The notes under the pieces: generated by a model
Seen by the model: only the letters and a program-made list of their open reading frames with translations
Database searches by the model: none
Told to the model about the DNA's origin: nothing
From: Streptomyces sp. 1222.5
Lineage (GTDB): Bacteria; Actinomycetota; Actinomycetes; Streptomycetales; Streptomycetaceae
Assembly: GCF_900105245.1 (NCBI RefSeq)
Contig: NZ_FNSZ01000001.1
Coordinates: 744,001 to 808,000 of the forward strand
DNA: 64,000 nt
Direction: 5' to 3'
Translations under genes and position numbers: made by a program
In this document: one piece after another, positions 25,253-34,132 of the stretch
Layout: each line of letters starts with the position of its first letter
Numbering within the stretch: the stretch's first letter is position 1

Positions 25253-28200
25253 ATGGCCGACGAGGTACGCATCCGGCTCCTCGGCGGGTTCGCGGTGGCG
25301 GTCGAGGACCGCCCGGTCGCCGCCGGGGCGTGGCGCCTGCGCAAGGCCCGCAGCCTGCTGAAACTGCTCTGCCTGGCACCCGGCCACCGGATACACCGCG
25401 AACAGGTCTACGACCTGCTGTGGCCCGGCCTCGACCGGTCGGCGGCGTCGAACAACTTGCACCAGGTGCTGTACGCGGTGCGCCGCGCGCTGGCCGCCAC
25501 GGGAGCGCCGGGTGAGGTCGTGGTGCTCCGCGACGACATGGTGGTCCTCGGCCCGGAGGGCGGCGTACGGGTCGACCTCGACGCCTTCGACGAGGCGTCC
25601 CGGCGGGCCTCCGACGGTGGCGGCACCGCGGCCTACCGCGCCGCACTCGACCTGGCCGGGCCCGGTCTGCTGCCGGAGGACCGGTACGAGGCCTGGGCGG
25701 GCGAGGCGGCCGAGGCGCTGGAGAGACGGCGCGCGGCCCTGCTGCTCGGCCTCGCCGAGGCGCTGGAGCAGGATCACGACACGGCCGGGGCCCTCGACGT
25801 ACTGCGGACCCTGGTGGCCGGGGATCCCCTGCACGAACCCGGTCACCGGGCTCTGATGCGCGTCCTGGCCGAGGCGGGGCGGCGCCGGGAGGCGCTGGCC
25901 GTGTACGAGAGTCTGCGGGACGCGCTCCGGCGCGACACCGGCGCCGACCCCGACCCGCAGACGCGCGGGCTCTACCGTGCGCTGCTGGCCGACTCGGTCG
26001 AGCCCCCAAAGGAGCCGGCGCCCCTTCGGCACCGGCTGCCGGCACCGGCCACCGCGCTCATCGGGCGGGAACGGGAGATGGCGGAGATCGTACGGTCCCT
26101 GGGGTGCGGCAGGTTGCTCACCCTCACCGGGGCCGGTGGTTGCGGCAAGACCCGGCTGGCGCTCGCCGTGGCTGCCCGCCGGGGCGGCGACTTCCGGGAC
26201 GGTGCCTGCTTCGTGGACCTGGCCGGGCTGGCGGAGCCGGACCTCGTGCCCGAGGCGGTCGCGACCGCTCTGGGGCTCCCCCTGCCGCCGTCGGGCGGGA
26301 GCCGGCAGGCGCTGGTGGCCCAGCTGACCGGACGGGAGCTGCTGCTGGTGCTGGACAACTGCGAGCACCTCGTCGACGCGTGCGCCGCCCTGGCCTCCCA
26401 GGTCATCGCGCGCTGTCCGGGCGTCGTCGTCCTCGCGACCAGCCGGGAGCCGTTGCGCAGCTACGGGGAGCGGACCTTCCGGGTGCCCTCGCTGGGGCTG
26501 CCGGATCCGCACCGGCTGCCGTCCGTGGCGGAATTGGGCCGCTTCGCCTCCGTACGGCTGTTCACGGAGCGCGCGGCGCAGGCGGACCCGGGGTTCCGGC
26601 TGACCGACCGGAACGCCACCGCCGTCGCGCAGATCTGCTTCCGGCTCGACGGCATGCCGCTGGCCCTCGAACTCGCGGCGGCCCGGGTGCACGTGCTGGC
26701 GCCGCGGCAGATCGCCGAACGGCTCGACGACGCCCTGGTCCTCCTCGGCCGGGGCGACCGGCGGGGCGTGACCCGGCAGGAGACGCTGCTGGCCACCCTG
26801 GAGTGGAGCCATCGCCTGCTCGACGAGGAGGAACAGCGCCTGTTCCGCCGGCTCGCGGTGTTCGTGGGCGGGTTCTCGCTGGCCGCCGCCGAGCAGGTGT
26901 GCGCGGACGGCGCGGACGAAGGCGCCGTCCTGGACGTCCTCGACCGGCTGGCCGACAAGTCCCTGGTGTCGGTGGAACCCCGGCAGGACGAGGTGCGCTA
27001 CCGGCTGCTGGAGACCATCCGCCAGTACGCCGCGGGCCGGCTGCGGGCCGCCGGGGAGGCGGCGGCGACCGAGGTCCGGCACCGGCGTTTCTACCTGGCG
27101 CTCGCCGAGTCCTGGGACCGCGAGCCGCCCGCGGGGGTGCCGGCCGCCACGTCGCTGGAGCTGGAGGCCGACCACGGCAATCTGCGGGCCGCCCTGCGCT
27201 CCCTCCTGCGCGACGAACCGGACGGCGCGCTGCGGCTGGCCGTCGCCCTGCGGTCGTTCTGGGCCGAACGGGGACTGCTCGCCGAGGGCCGGCGATGGCT
27301 GGAGGACGCCCTGGCCGCCGCGCCGGACCCGTCCCCGCAGAGGGCACGGGCGCTGATGGGACGGGCCGTGCTGGCGATCCGCCTGGGTGACGGCGCCCCG
27401 CTGGAGGAGATCGCCGAGCAGATCGTGGCGGTGCACCGGGGACGCCCGGACCCGGCGGCGCTGGCGTCCGCCCACTGCCAGCGGGCCATCCTGCTCTGGA
27501 TGCGCGGCTCGTGGGAGCGGGCCCGCACCGCCCTCGACGTCGCGCGCGCCCTCGCCCTGGAAGCGGGTGAGCCGTCGGTCCTCGCCGCCGCCGCGCATCT
27601 CGCGGGCGTCTGGGCCGTCTGCCGCGGTGAGGGCGCGGCGGCCCGGGAGGCAGCCGGGGAGAGCCTGCGGCTGCTGGAGGACGTCAAAACCGGCTGCCGG
27701 CCCTTCTTCCCGGTCATCACACCGGGTTACACGGTCGAGGAGGCCGCGTCCGGACAGGTCTCGCTGTACTTCGAGGAGACGGTGCTGGCCGGCCGAGCGG
27801 TGGGCCCGTCCCGCGCCCGCGGCCACGCCCTGGCGAACCTCGCGTGGGCGTGCCGCCTCGACGGGGACACCGGCGCCGCCACGACGGCGGCGGAACGCGG
27901 TGTCGACTGCTTCCGCGGGCTGGGCGACCCGTACGGCGAGTCCCTGGCCCTGAACACGCTCGGCAACGTCCTGCGCGGCGCGGGCGATCCGGAGGCCGCC
28001 GGCCCGTGCCTGGACGCTGCGCTGGCGATCAGGCGCCGCCTCGGGGACCGGCGCGAGGAGGGCATCACCCTCGGCTGCCTGGGGCTGCTCCGGCTGGCCG
28101 GTGGTGAAACCGGCGCCGCCCGGACCGCCTTCACCCGGGCCCTCGCGGGCTTCGAGGAGACCGACGATCTCCCGGGCACCATCAACGGCCTGCTGCACCT

Positions 28201-28477
28201 GGGGCTCGTCGCCCGGGCCTCCGGCGACCCGGTACGCGCCCGTACCCTCCTCGGCCGTGCCCGGGAGCTGGAGCACGTCGCCGGGTCGACGTCCGCCGCC
28301 GGCTGGGTCTGCCTGATGCTGGCGCGGTTGCAGGAGCAGGCGGGGCAGCACCGGGCGGCCGAGGCGACGGCCGCCCGGGCCGGCGAGTTGTTCGCCGGCC
28401 TCGGCGACGCCCGGGGAACGGCCGCCCTGCGCCGCACGATGCCACGGGCGGCCGGCGGCAAAGCCGCTGCTGAGTGA
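25253..28477 (+). CDS. SARP-type regulator: BTAD, NB-ARC ATPase and TPR domains
   Basis: 1,074 residues. N-terminal OmpR-like winged helix (RIRLLGGFAVAVEDRPV, KARSLLKLLCLAPGHRIHREQVYDLLWPG), then BTAD (LLPEDRYEAWAGEAAEALERR to about 245), an NB-ARC ATPase from about 265 with Walker A GAGGCGKTRLALA near 293, Walker B LLLVLDNCEHLVD, and GMPLALELAAARV; the C-terminal 450 residues are TPR-like helices. Architecture matches AfsR-class STAND regulators. The DNA-binding half is complete, so it can activate promoters after ATP-dependent oligomerisation. No biosynthetic gene cluster is adjacent; the downstream flavoprotein (64 bp away, same strand) is the nearest candidate target. Start ATG 25253 with GAGGACA upstream; the far longer open frame 5' is repeat sequence. 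Confidence 0.9.
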   Translation: MADEVRIRLLGGFAVAVEDRPVAAGAWRLRKARSLLKLLCLAPGHRIHREQVYDLLWPGLDRSAASNNLHQVLYAVRRALAATGAPGEVVVLRDDMVVLGPEGGVRVDLDAFDEASRRASDGGGTAAYRAALDLAGPGLLPEDRYEAWAGEAAEALERRRAALLLGLAEALEQDHDTAGALDVLRTLVAGDPLHEPGHRALMRVLAEAGRRREALAVYESLRDALRRDTGADPDPQTRGLYRALLADSVEPPKEPAPLRHRLPAPATALIGREREMAEIVRSLGCGRLLTLTGAGGCGKTRLALAVAARRGGDFRDGACFVDLAGLAEPDLVPEAVATALGLPLPPSGGSRQALVAQLTGRELLLVLDNCEHLVDACAALASQVIARCPGVVVLATSREPLRSYGERTFRVPSLGLPDPHRLPSVAELGRFASVRLFTERAAQADPGFRLTDRNATAVAQICFRLDGMPLALELAAARVHVLAPRQIAERLDDALVLLGRGDRRGVTRQETLLATLEWSHRLLDEEEQRLFRRLAVFVGGFSLAAAEQVCADGADEGAVLDVLDRLADKSLVSVEPRQDEVRYRLLETIRQYAAGRLRAAGEAAATEVRHRRFYLALAESWDREPPAGVPAATSLELEADHGNLRAALRSLLRDEPDGALRLAVALRSFWAERGLLAEGRRWLEDALAAAPDPSPQRARALMGRAVLAIRLGDGAPLEEIAEQIVAVHRGRPDPAALASAHCQRAILLWMRGSWERARTALDVARALALEAGEPSVLAAAAHLAGVWAVCRGEGAAAREAAGESLRLLEDVKTGCRPFFPVITPGYTVEEAASGQVSLYFEETVLAGRAVGPSRARGHALANLAWACRLDGDTGAATTAAERGVDCFRGLGDPYGESLALNTLGNVLRGAGDPEAAGPCLDAALAIRRRLGDRREEGITLGCLGLLRLAGGETGAARTAFTRALAGFEETDDLPGTINGLLHLGLVARASGDPVRARTLLGRARELEHVAGSTSAAGWVCLMLARLQEQAGQHRAAEATAARAGELFAGLGDARGTAALRRTMPRAAGGKAAAE

Positions 28478-28541
28478 GTGCTAAGAGCCGCTGCCTACGG
28501 TCGTGGGAGTCAGCCGAAGCACTCACACCGAGGAGCCGACC

Positions 28542-29954
28542 ATGTCGATCGACACGGCAAAGGGGGTCCTGGGGGACGCCACGATCGCCGAGCTGGAGGC
28601 GGGCCTGCGCGGCACCGTCGTGCGTCCCGACGACGCCGACTACGACCGGGCCCGCGCGGTCTGGAACGGGTGCCACGACAAGCACCCGGCCCTGATCGTG
28701 CGCTGCGCCGGGACGGCCGACGTGATCCGCGCCGTCGAGTTCGCCCGCAGCCAGGACCTGCTCGTCGCCGTGCGCGGCGGCTCGCACAGCATCGCCGGGT
28801 TCTCCACCTGCGACGACGGCATCGTCATCGACCTGTCCGCCATGAAGGGCGCGGTCGTCGACCCCGTGCGGCGCCGGGTGGTCGCCCAGCCGGGCATGAC
28901 CTGGGGGGACCTCGACCACGAGACCCAGGCGTTCGGGCTCGCCGTGACCGGTGGCCTGGTGTCCACGACCGGCATCTCCGGCTTCACCCTCGGCGGCGGG
29001 GTGGGCTGGCTGCTGCGGCGCCACGGCCTGGCCTCCGACAACCTGACGGCGGCCGAGGTCGTGACGGCGGACGGCCGCGTGGTGCGCGCGGACGCGCGGG
29101 AGCACCCGGAGCTGTTCTGGGCCCTTCGGGGCGGCGGCGGGAACTTCGGTGTCGTGACCTCCCTGGAGTACCAGCTGCACCCGGTCGGGCCGCAGATCCT
29201 AGGCGGCCTGATCGTCTACCCCCTGGATCAGGCCCGGCAGGTCGTCACGGGCTGGCGGGACCTGATCGGCGGCATGCCCGACGAGCTGACGACGCTGGTC
29301 AACCTGATGACGGCGCCTCCCCTGCCGTTCCTGCCCGAGGAGGTGCACGGCACCAGGGTCGCGGTGGTGCTCGGGATGTACGCGGGCGCCCCGGCCGCCG
29401 GCGAGGCGGCGGTGGCTCCGCTGCGGGCGCTGGGCACCCCCGTCGCCGACCTCATGGGCCCGATGCCGTACACGGGCATGCAGTCGATGATCGATCCGCT
29501 CTGGGCGGCCGGTGCGCAGAACTACTTCACGTCCGCGTTCATCGAGCCTTCCGACGCCGCGCTCGACGCCGTCCTGCGCCGGCACCTGACGACACCCACG
29601 CCGAACAGCGAGCTGCATCTGCACCAGCTGGGCGGTGCCTTCGCCCGGATGCCCGCCGACGCCACCGCCTTCAGCCAGCGGGACGCGGGCGTGCTGTGCA
29701 ACGTCGTCGCGCGCTCCCCCGACGCGACGGATTTCGACTCGCACATCGCCTGGGCCCGGAGCACCCGCGAGGAGATCGCCCGCCATGGCCGCGGGGCCAT
29801 GTACGTCAACTTCACGGGCGACGCCGCCGAGGACAAGGTGCGCGCCTCGTACCCGGACGCCGTCCACCGGCGGCTCGTCGCCGTCAAGGACACCTACGAC
29901 CCGGCCAACGTGTTCCGGCTCAACCAGAACATCCGCCCCTCGAAGACGAGTTGA
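28542..29954 (+). CDS. FAD-linked oxidoreductase, berberine-bridge-enzyme-like
   Basis: 470 residues. PCMH-type FAD domain: VAVRGGSHSIAGFSTCDDG, whose His (about 81) is the usual 8-alpha-histidyl FAD attachment, then VTGGLVSTTGISGFTLGGG and LFWALRGGGGNFGVVTSLE; C-terminal BBE segment YDPANVFRLNQNI. The second covalent site (Cys) of bicovalent enzymes appears as Val in GGLVSTTG, so FAD is predicted to be held by the histidine only. Such enzymes oxidise sugars, alcohols or aromatic products and often act in secondary metabolism. Follows the SARP gene by 64 bp on the same strand. Confidence 0.9.
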   Translation: MSIDTAKGVLGDATIAELEAGLRGTVVRPDDADYDRARAVWNGCHDKHPALIVRCAGTADVIRAVEFARSQDLLVAVRGGSHSIAGFSTCDDGIVIDLSAMKGAVVDPVRRRVVAQPGMTWGDLDHETQAFGLAVTGGLVSTTGISGFTLGGGVGWLLRRHGLASDNLTAAEVVTADGRVVRADAREHPELFWALRGGGGNFGVVTSLEYQLHPVGPQILGGLIVYPLDQARQVVTGWRDLIGGMPDELTTLVNLMTAPPLPFLPEEVHGTRVAVVLGMYAGAPAAGEAAVAPLRALGTPVADLMGPMPYTGMQSMIDPLWAAGAQNYFTSAFIEPSDAALDAVLRRHLTTPTPNSELHLHQLGGAFARMPADATAFSQRDAGVLCNVVARSPDATDFDSHIAWARSTREEIARHGRGAMYVNFTGDAAEDKVRASYPDAVHRRLVAVKDTYDPANVFRLNQNIRPSKTS

Positions 29955-29968
29955 CGGCAACCAACAGC

Positions 29969-29994
29969 CCGGCCGCCCTGCGGAGGGCGGCCGG
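29969..29994. terminator. Perfect 11-bp hairpin between convergent genes
   Basis: CCGGCCGCCCT (29969-29979), loop GCGG, AGGGCGGCCGG (29984-29994), between the flavoprotein and the PP2C phosphatase stop codons; suited to end both transcripts. Confidence 0.8.
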
Positions 29995-30001
29995 ACCCGT
30001 G

Positions 30002-32779
30002 TCAGAAGGCGATCTCGTCGAACAGCACGGGCAGGTCCGGTTCCGGGGCGCGGCCCAGTACCTGCTCGGCCCAGATGACCTTGCCCTTCGCCACGTACCG
30101 TGTCCCCCAGCTGTCCGCGAACTGGGACACCAGGAACAGCCCGCGCCCTCCCTCGTCGTTGGATCCCGCGCGGCGCAGCCGGGGCGAGGTGTTGCTGCCG
30201 TCGGAGACCTCGCAGACGAGGGTGCTGCCCAGCAGGATCCTGACCCGGCCCGGCGGGGCGCCGTAGCGGATGGCGTTGGTGAGGAGCTCGCTGAGGATCA
30301 GTTCCGTGCTGAACGCCTGCTCCTCCAGCCCCCAGTCGGCGAGTCGCGTGCTCACCTCGGTGCGGGTCCGGGACACGGCCGTGGTGTCGAACGGTACGTC
30401 CCAGGTCGCGACGCGGGACGGGTCGAGCAGCCGGGTCCGGGCCACCAGCAGCGCCACGTCGTCACTGGGGTGCTCGGGCAGCATCGTCGTCATGAGGGCG
30501 CGGCAGGTCTCCTCCGGGGTCTGGTCGGCGTGCGCGACGGTGGAGCGGAGCATGTCCAGTCCCTCGTCGATGTCCCGGTCGCGGCTCTCGATGAGGCCGT
30601 CGGTGAACAGGACGAGCCGGCTGCCCTCGGGGAGGTCCAGCTCGCCCGTCTCGAAGGGGTGTCCGCCGACGCCCAGGGGCGGGGACAGCGGCAGGTCGGG
30701 GAAGGTCACTCGGCCTTCGGGGTCCACCACGGCGGGCGCGAGGTGGCCTGCGCGGGAGAGGGTGCAGTGCCCGCCGACGGGGTCGTAGATGGCGTAGAGG
30801 CAGGTGGCGCCCGTGAGCGGTGCGCGGTCGTCCTCGTGTGCCGTCGGCGTGTCGAGGCGGGTGACCATCTCGTCGAGGTGCCCGAGCAGTTCGTCGGGGG
30901 TCAGGTCGAGGGAGGAGAAGTTCAGCACGGCGGTGCGCAGCCGGCCCATGGTGACCGCGGCCTGCAGCCCGTGTCCGACGATGTCGCCGACGACCAGGGC
31001 CACCCGGAAGCCGGGCAGCGGGATGACGTCGAACCAGTCTCCGCCCACACCGGAGCGCGCGGGCAGATAGCGCGAGGCGATCTCCAGCGCGTCCTGTTCC
31101 GGCAGGCCGAGGGGCAGCAGGTTGCGCTGGAGGGTCACCGCCATGGCGTGCTCACGGCCGTACCGGCGGGCGTTGTCGATCGCGACGGCGGCCCGGGCGA
31201 CCAGTTCCTCGGCCACGGCGACGTCGCCCTCCTCGAACCGGGGGGAGTCGGCGGCCCGCCAGAAGTTGACCATGCCGAGTACCACCCCGCGGGCGCGGAG
31301 CGGCACCGTGATCAGTGAGTGGATGCCGGAATCCAGCACTCGCCGGGCCCCGTCCGGGTCCTGGGCCCGCCAGTCCTGGGCGTCGTGCAGTGTCGGCACC
31401 AGGACGGCCTTGCCGCGGCGCAGGGCCGCCACGCTCGGCGTGTCCGCCATCACGAAGCGGATCACCTCGCCCACCGGTTGCAGCGGCGTCCCCGACCGGG
31501 AGGCGCGCAGCGCGGTGCGCCGCATCTGGCGCACCGCTCCCGTGGGCTCCTCGCCGCGCAGCACGGAGTCGAGGAGTTCCACCGTGACGACGTCGGCCAG
31601 CCGCGGGACGGCCACCTCGGAGAGCTCCTCTGCGGTGCGCCGCACGTCGAGCGTGGTGCCGATCCGCATCCCGGCCTCGTACAGGAACGACAGCCGGCCC
31701 CGCGCCAGCTCGGCCTGCCCGGATAGGGCCCTCAGCTCGGTGGTGTCCCGGAAGGTGGCGACGAGGCCCTGGGCATCGCCGTCCGGTCCGATGAGCCGGG
31801 TGTTCACCGCCAGCAGCCGGTCGCCCGCCGGAGTCACCTCGTCGGACGCGGACTCCCCTGACAGCAGCAGCCGTCGCAGTCCGGGCCCCAGCTTCAGCTC
31901 GTTCAGCTTGCGCCCGTCGGCGTCCTCGGGCAGGTCCAGCAGCCGGTGTGCCTCGTCGTTGGCGAGCAGCACGCGTCCGTCGCCGCCGATGATCAGGACG
32001 CCTTCGCGCACCGCGTGCAGCACGGCGTCGTGGTGCTCGTACATCCTGGTCATCTCGGCCGGGCCGAGCCCGTGGGTCTGCCGCAGCAGCCGGCGGCTGA
32101 CGAGCGCGGTGCCGCCGGTCGCGAGCAGCAGTGCCCCGGCCGCCGCCCCGAGCAGGATGGGCAGCTGGTCGTTCAGCACGTGGGCGAGGTTGGCGTACTG
32201 GATACCGGCGCTGACCATGCCGACCACGCGCCTGCTCGCGTCCGTCACGGGGACGACCGCGCGCACGGCGTCGCTGGGCTGCCCGTGGTACGTCTCGGTG
32301 AACGCCTCGCCCGCGGCGGCCGGCCCGACACCCTCGGCCTTCTTGCCGATGAGGGCCGGGTCGGTGTCGGCGAGCCGGACACCCTTGGGGTCGAGGACGG
32401 TGATGAAGTCGACTCCGGCGGCCTTCTCCGCCTCCTCCGCCGCCTGCTGGAGCCGTACGCCGGCGCCCGGTGACCGCAGGGCGAGCGCCGTACCGGGTGC
32501 GTGCGCGAACGCCTCGGCGGCGGCCAGCGACTTCTCCCGGGCGCTCTGCTCGCCGTCGTAGCGGCCCTGCACCACCAGGGCGGCGGACGCCACGGCGACG
32601 AGCACCAGCACGATGAGGGCCTGGAGCAGAAAGACCTGCGCGGCGAGCGTGCGGATGCTCAAAGGTGATGTGAAGCGGCGTCCGCGTGACGGCCCTGGAC
32701 CGCGGGGCGGTCCGGACGACCGCCGCCAGCCGAGCGGCAGCGCCGCTCTCGCCCATGACCGGCGGGAACGTCCGCTCAT
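30002..32779 (-). CDS. Transmembrane sensor PP2C phosphatase: Cache-PAS-GAF-PP2C-HATPase
   Basis: 925 residues. TM helix 1 (about 45-70, QVFLLQALIVLVLVAVASAA), an extracytoplasmic Cache-like sensor (70-205, with VDFITVLDPKGVRLADTDP and PVTDASRRVVGMVSAGI), TM helix 2 (LLGAAAGALLLATGG), PAS (255-350, EGVLIIGGDGRVLLAND), GAF (370-540), PP2C (560-770; VGGDWFDVIP, VGDIVGHG, FTDGLIESRD) and a GHKL kinase domain (790-905; SELLTNAIRYG, GGRGLFLV). The sensor resembles those of DcuS/CitA-type kinases, which bind carboxylates; here the output is PP2C/anti-sigma, so an external ligand would feed a partner-switching pathway (inference). Closest relative in the window is the soluble PAS-PAS-GAF version at 2686-5121, with which it shares the last 550 residues in domain order. 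Confidence 0.92.
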   Translation of the reverse strand: MSGRSRRSWARAALPLGWRRSSGPPRGPGPSRGRRFTSPLSIRTLAAQVFLLQALIVLVLVAVASAALVVQGRYDGEQSAREKSLAAAEAFAHAPGTALALRSPGAGVRLQQAAEEAEKAAGVDFITVLDPKGVRLADTDPALIGKKAEGVGPAAAGEAFTETYHGQPSDAVRAVVPVTDASRRVVGMVSAGIQYANLAHVLNDQLPILLGAAAGALLLATGGTALVSRRLLRQTHGLGPAEMTRMYEHHDAVLHAVREGVLIIGGDGRVLLANDEAHRLLDLPEDADGRKLNELKLGPGLRRLLLSGESASDEVTPAGDRLLAVNTRLIGPDGDAQGLVATFRDTTELRALSGQAELARGRLSFLYEAGMRIGTTLDVRRTAEELSEVAVPRLADVVTVELLDSVLRGEEPTGAVRQMRRTALRASRSGTPLQPVGEVIRFVMADTPSVAALRRGKAVLVPTLHDAQDWRAQDPDGARRVLDSGIHSLITVPLRARGVVLGMVNFWRAADSPRFEEGDVAVAEELVARAAVAIDNARRYGREHAMAVTLQRNLLPLGLPEQDALEIASRYLPARSGVGGDWFDVIPLPGFRVALVVGDIVGHGLQAAVTMGRLRTAVLNFSSLDLTPDELLGHLDEMVTRLDTPTAHEDDRAPLTGATCLYAIYDPVGGHCTLSRAGHLAPAVVDPEGRVTFPDLPLSPPLGVGGHPFETGELDLPEGSRLVLFTDGLIESRDRDIDEGLDMLRSTVAHADQTPEETCRALMTTMLPEHPSDDVALLVARTRLLDPSRVATWDVPFDTTAVSRTRTEVSTRLADWGLEEQAFSTELILSELLTNAIRYGAPPGRVRILLGSTLVCEVSDGSNTSPRLRRAGSNDEGGRGLFLVSQFADSWGTRYVAKGKVIWAEQVLGRAPEPDLPVLFDEIAF

Positions 32780-32890
32780 GCCCCTTTTCTAACACTCAGG
32801 CTCGTCGGTCGGCGACCGGTGCGTCCGCCGCCGACGGGTCCGGGACGGGAAAACGCCTGGTCGGGGCGGGTTCTGGCCGGTCCCTCCTTG

Positions 32891-33262
32891 TCATGTGGCG
32901 GGCCGGGAACAGGTGACGTCCCGGGCCGGCGGCCGGCCACTCGCCAGGCAGGCGTCGACCGCGGTGTCGACGCAGGAACTGCCGAAGACGCCGTAGAGCG
33001 CGTGCTGGTCCGCTCCGCGCAGGGTGATCAGGCGGGAGCCGGGCCGCCTTCGGTGCACCGCCCGCGCGCCGGGATGGACGGTTCGCGGGTCGCCGGTGGC
33101 GTTGACGAGCAGGGCCGGCAGGTCGGCGCGGATCCTCGTCGGCCGCGCGCGGGGCGGGTCCCAGAACGCGCACGCGCCGATGTCGTTCGTGACGGGGGCG
33201 AACAGCGTGTCGGTCGTGTCCGCGCGCCGCAGGTCGCGCCGGTAGGTCTCCGGGGCGGGCAC
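32891..33262 (-). pseudogene. 3' remnant of an S33-type secreted alpha/beta hydrolase
   Basis: A 123-codon open stretch matching the C-terminal (TAP-like) domain of Streptomyces tripeptidyl aminopeptidase-type hydrolases: APETYRRDLRRADTTDTLFAP, CAFWDPPRARPTRIR, PALLVNATGDPRTVHPGA (acid residue) and TLRGADQHALYGVFG with the catalytic His, ending in the Cys-containing tail. The whole core with the nucleophile elbow is missing, so it cannot be active. The 5' end joins a different, also broken, coding piece in another frame. Confidence 0.75.
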
Positions 33263-33276
33263 GGTGTGCCGGCGCG

Positions 33277-33522
33277 GCCGCCGTCGACCAGGACCGCGGC
33301 GCCGGCGATCCGGTCACGGGTCACCAGGTGGTGTACGGAACGGCGCACCTCCGCGGCTGTGCCGCACGGTCGGGGCGGGTGGCGCTAGGGCCGCGCGGAG
33401 GCCGCCGCCGGAACGGTGCCGAGCGTCGTCGGTGCGGTGACGCGTGCGAGGGCCGTGGCGAGGGCCGCGGTCAGGAGGCGGGTACGCCGGCACGGTGCGG
33501 GACTCGGTACGTGGATCGCCAT
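33277..33522 (-). pseudogene. 5' remnant of a secreted serine hydrolase (signal peptide region)
   Basis: From ATG 33522 one frame gives a typical Sec leader (RRTRLLTAALATALARVTAP followed by TTLGTVPAAASARP) that hits TAG at 33385-33387. In the next frame the sequence continues EVRRSVHHLVTRDRIAGAAVLVDGG, which resembles the mature N-terminus of beta-lactamase/D-Ala-D-Ala carboxypeptidase-type hydrolases. The following 3' piece belongs to the S33 family, so two gene remnants appear to have been fused by a deletion (inference). Confidence 0.55.
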
Positions 33523-33683
33523 GGGGCATCACGCCAGGCATCGCCCGGGTCGCGGTCACTGCGGCAGGCAGCCGGTTCACGGTGGGGGCGGCACCAGCAC
33601 GGCGAGAGGAGCGGCCCCCCCCTTGCCCAGGGGACGCAACCTCGGCCCGTGCGTTGCCCTCTCACCCTCCGGAAGGGGGACAC

Positions 33684-34115
33684 ATGAAGATCACGCTTCG
33701 ATCCGCGTCCGTCGCTGCGGCGCTCGCCGGCTGCTGCCTGGCACTCGTCTCGTGCGGCACGGATCACCCGGAGGCGCGCGGGACGGGTGGGCCGACGGGT
33801 CCGGCCGCCGGGACGGCCACGGCCACGCCCGCGCCGGGAGTCCCGGCGCTCCGGGCGTTCCGGACGTACCTGCGGACGGAAGGGCCGAAGGCGGACGCCG
33901 CCATCGCCTCACATGTGCTGGGCGTCCGTGTCCACGAGGCCGGGTCCGGCGCGCGGACCAGGGCCACGGTCGAGGTGGACTACGGGGTGTGGGACGACGA
34001 GCGGCTGGACCGCACCGCCGAGGTGTTCGCGCGGTGGCGGCGTTCCGTGTACGGCGACCACGGCCACGTCCGGGTACTGGCACCGGCGAAGATGGACGCG
34101 GAACGGGACTGGTAG
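33684..34115 (+). CDS. Putative lipoprotein
   Basis: 143 residues. Type II signal peptide: MKITLRSASVAAALAGCCLA with lipobox LVSC (acylated Cys near residue 25), followed by a Gly/Thr/Pro linker. The mature domain (residues 52-143) has alternating strands and helices: VPALRAFRTYLRTEG, ATVEVDYGVWDD, AEVFARWRRSVYGDHG; no enzyme motif recognised. Strong ribosome site GGAAGGGGGA. It converges on the FUSC gene with a 17-bp gap. Function unknown. Confidence 0.78.
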   Translation: MKITLRSASVAAALAGCCLALVSCGTDHPEARGTGGPTGPAAGTATATPAPGVPALRAFRTYLRTEGPKADAAIASHVLGVRVHEAGSGARTRATVEVDYGVWDDERLDRTAEVFARWRRSVYGDHGHVRVLAPAKMDAERDW

Positions 34116-34132
34116 GAGGGGCGCGGCCCGGC

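Noticed and set aside
24578..28351. Very long minus-strand open frame opposite the SARP gene
   Set aside because: Only the last 183 codons (DoxX) have domain and ribosome-site support; the rest is antisense to the regulator.
25253..29954. Biosynthetic gene cluster around the SARP regulator and BBE flavoprotein
   Set aside because: No synthase, carrier protein or tailoring set is adjacent; only a regulator and one oxidase are present.
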